The translations under genes and the position numbers were made by a program. DNA of 64,000 bases from Chloroflexota bacterium (GTDB lineage Bacteria; Chloroflexota; Anaerolineae; Anaerolineales; Villigracilaceae): positions 124,001-188,000 of the forward strand of contig JACRBI010000040.1 in the NCBI GenBank assembly GCA_016234495.1, written 5' to 3'. This document shows, in pieces, positions 63,278-64,000 of the stretch. Positions within the stretch are counted from its first letter, which is position 1; each line of letters starts with the position of its first letter. The notes beneath the pieces were generated by a model. That model was not told the origin of the DNA and did no database searches. It saw only the letters and a program-made list of their open reading frames with translations.

Positions 63278-64000
63278 TGGAGGTCTTTCTCATAACCAGT
63301 ATCAATCAAGACCTGACCATATTTTTTTTTAAATTCTTCCTTAACCCTGTCCGTAAAGTGATTTTTCCAATCGCCAACGATCCCTTTTCGATAATGGGAA
63401 GTGACATCTTCTTCCCCACGCTTGCGGCCGCTGGCAGATTCGAATTGATTGCCAGAAATGATGTCGTGCAATTTCTCATGCCCGACATTAATTTCGCAGA
63501 AGTTTATCATTTTCTCAAACTCGGAGAATGGGTCTTTGATCAACTCCTCGTATTTGAAGCGCAGCACATTAATATCACCCAGCCATGAGGTCTGTATCTT
63601 GGCCAGTTGTACTCTGTCTTTTATTAAATAGATAAGCCCATCTTCTTCGCTCGTGTGATTCAGGGTATCACGAAAGTTCTTCATTCCTTCATGCACAAGA
63701 GTATGGCTGATTTTCTCGCTGAAGTAAAGCGATACCATGGTATCCCGCAAATCGCGAATCACAAAGAAGCATTTGTAGGGAAGTTTCCTGACGCCGAACT
63801 GCCACCAATTACCGACCACACGGCGCGGATAATGGATCAACTCACTTAGGTAAGTTTTAGGGGCAATCCTGTTATAAACGAGGTGTTCGAAATATTCACG
63901 ATCTGTATAAACTGTTCCATAGATCCCGCCCGGCAGGACAGGTTCAACTCGCATTTGCTGATTATTGGGATCCATAAAAACCTGATAACGTGTTGTCCTG
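63271..64000 (-). CDS. Sulfotransferase, C-terminal part
   Basis: The frame is open to the right edge, so the N-terminal PAPS loop lies beyond the window. The visible ~240 residues hold the 3'-phosphate motif CFFVIRDLRDTMVSLYFS and the C-terminal RKGIVGDWKNHFTDRV, a hallmark of the sulfotransfer_1 family. The ATG at 63975 is internal because the open frame continues through TTRYQVF before it. With the downstream fusion (7-bp overlap) it forms a two-sulfotransferase unit. The sulfate acceptor is probably the locus glycan. Confidence 0.85.
   Translation of the reverse strand, partial: RTTRYQVFMDPNNQQMRVEPVLPGGIYGTVYTDREYFEHLVYNRIAPKTYLSELIHYPRRVVGNWWQFGVRKLPYKCFFVIRDLRDTMVSLYFSEKISHTLVHEGMKNFRDTLNHTSEEDGLIYLIKDRVQLAKIQTSWLGDINVLRFKYEELIKDPFSEFEKMINFCEINVGHEKLHDIISGNQFESASGRKRGEEDVTSHYRKGIVGDWKNHFTDRVKEEFKKKYGQVLIDTGYEKDLHW

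Overview
The window looks like chromosome from a non-phototrophic, filamentous-type Chloroflexota bacterium, probably class Anaerolineae and order Anaerolineales. The grounds are the gene set (GpgS/GT81 osmolyte synthesis, sdhCDAB respiration, DarA-type c-di-AMP receptors, a PucC-like transporter, PknB-type kinase, many Chloroflexota-style hypothetical membrane proteins) and the dense population of palindromic intergenic repeats. This placement is inference from gene content, not from a marker gene. No rRNA, tRNA, CRISPR array, IS transposase or prophage gene was recognised.

Layout. (1) 1-877, minus: the start of an unidentified membrane protein and a MaoC-type dehydratase. (2) 1019-13595, plus: an apparent osmoadaptation island. 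It holds a GH63-like hydrolase, a GH13_18 phosphorylase (glucosylglycerate or sucrose phosphorylase type), two GT4 glycosyltransferases, a fused universal-stress-protein/glucosyl-3-phosphoglycerate synthase, a Na+/Ca2+ exchanger, a CBS protein, a NhaD/ArsB-type antiporter and two DarA-type c-di-AMP receptors, followed by a lipoprotein. (3) 15005-16968, minus: tandem Usp protein and a two-gene ChrA chromate transporter. (4) 17244-20747, plus: sdhCDAB. (5) 20909-28128, plus: housekeeping (small Lys/Glu protein, ClpC, TPR membrane protein, MsrA, Dus, DUF6391-like protein, HolA). (6) 28131-44848, mostly minus: ABM monooxygenase, two alkyltransferase-like proteins, two GT-C-like membrane proteins, ASCH protein, SurE, VOC dioxygenase, an NADP-binding reductase with divergent TetR regulator, PGI/PMI, an S10 peptidase, RsmI, a PknB-type kinase, then a four-gene PucC/MerR/membrane-protein operon. 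(7) 44993-64000, all minus: a surface-glycan locus with GT4, GT2 and GT-C transferases, methyltransferases, a sugar epimerase, O-acyl-modification enzymes (MBOAT, acyltransferase-3, SGNH) and two sulfotransferases, one fused through a heptad-repeat coiled coil to a GT2 domain. The last gene runs off the right edge.

How parts work together. Region 2 couples synthesis and recycling of a glucosylglycerate-type compatible solute with cation antiport and candidate c-di-AMP sensors, so it reads as one salt/osmotic-stress programme. Region 7 would build, acylate, methylate and sulfate an exported polysaccharide.

Two genome-scale signals run across the window. First, many intergenic gaps hold imperfect inverted-repeat elements of a few families (CCACAGAG, GCGAATT, GACGATAGAC, TAGGGGCG, GTGACNGTCAC), and similar palindromes appear in frame inside at least three coding regions. 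Second, several genes have a good -10 box 6-7 nt before the start codon, implying leaderless mRNAs, and a recurring TGGTATAAAA extended -10 occurs in the osmoadaptation island.
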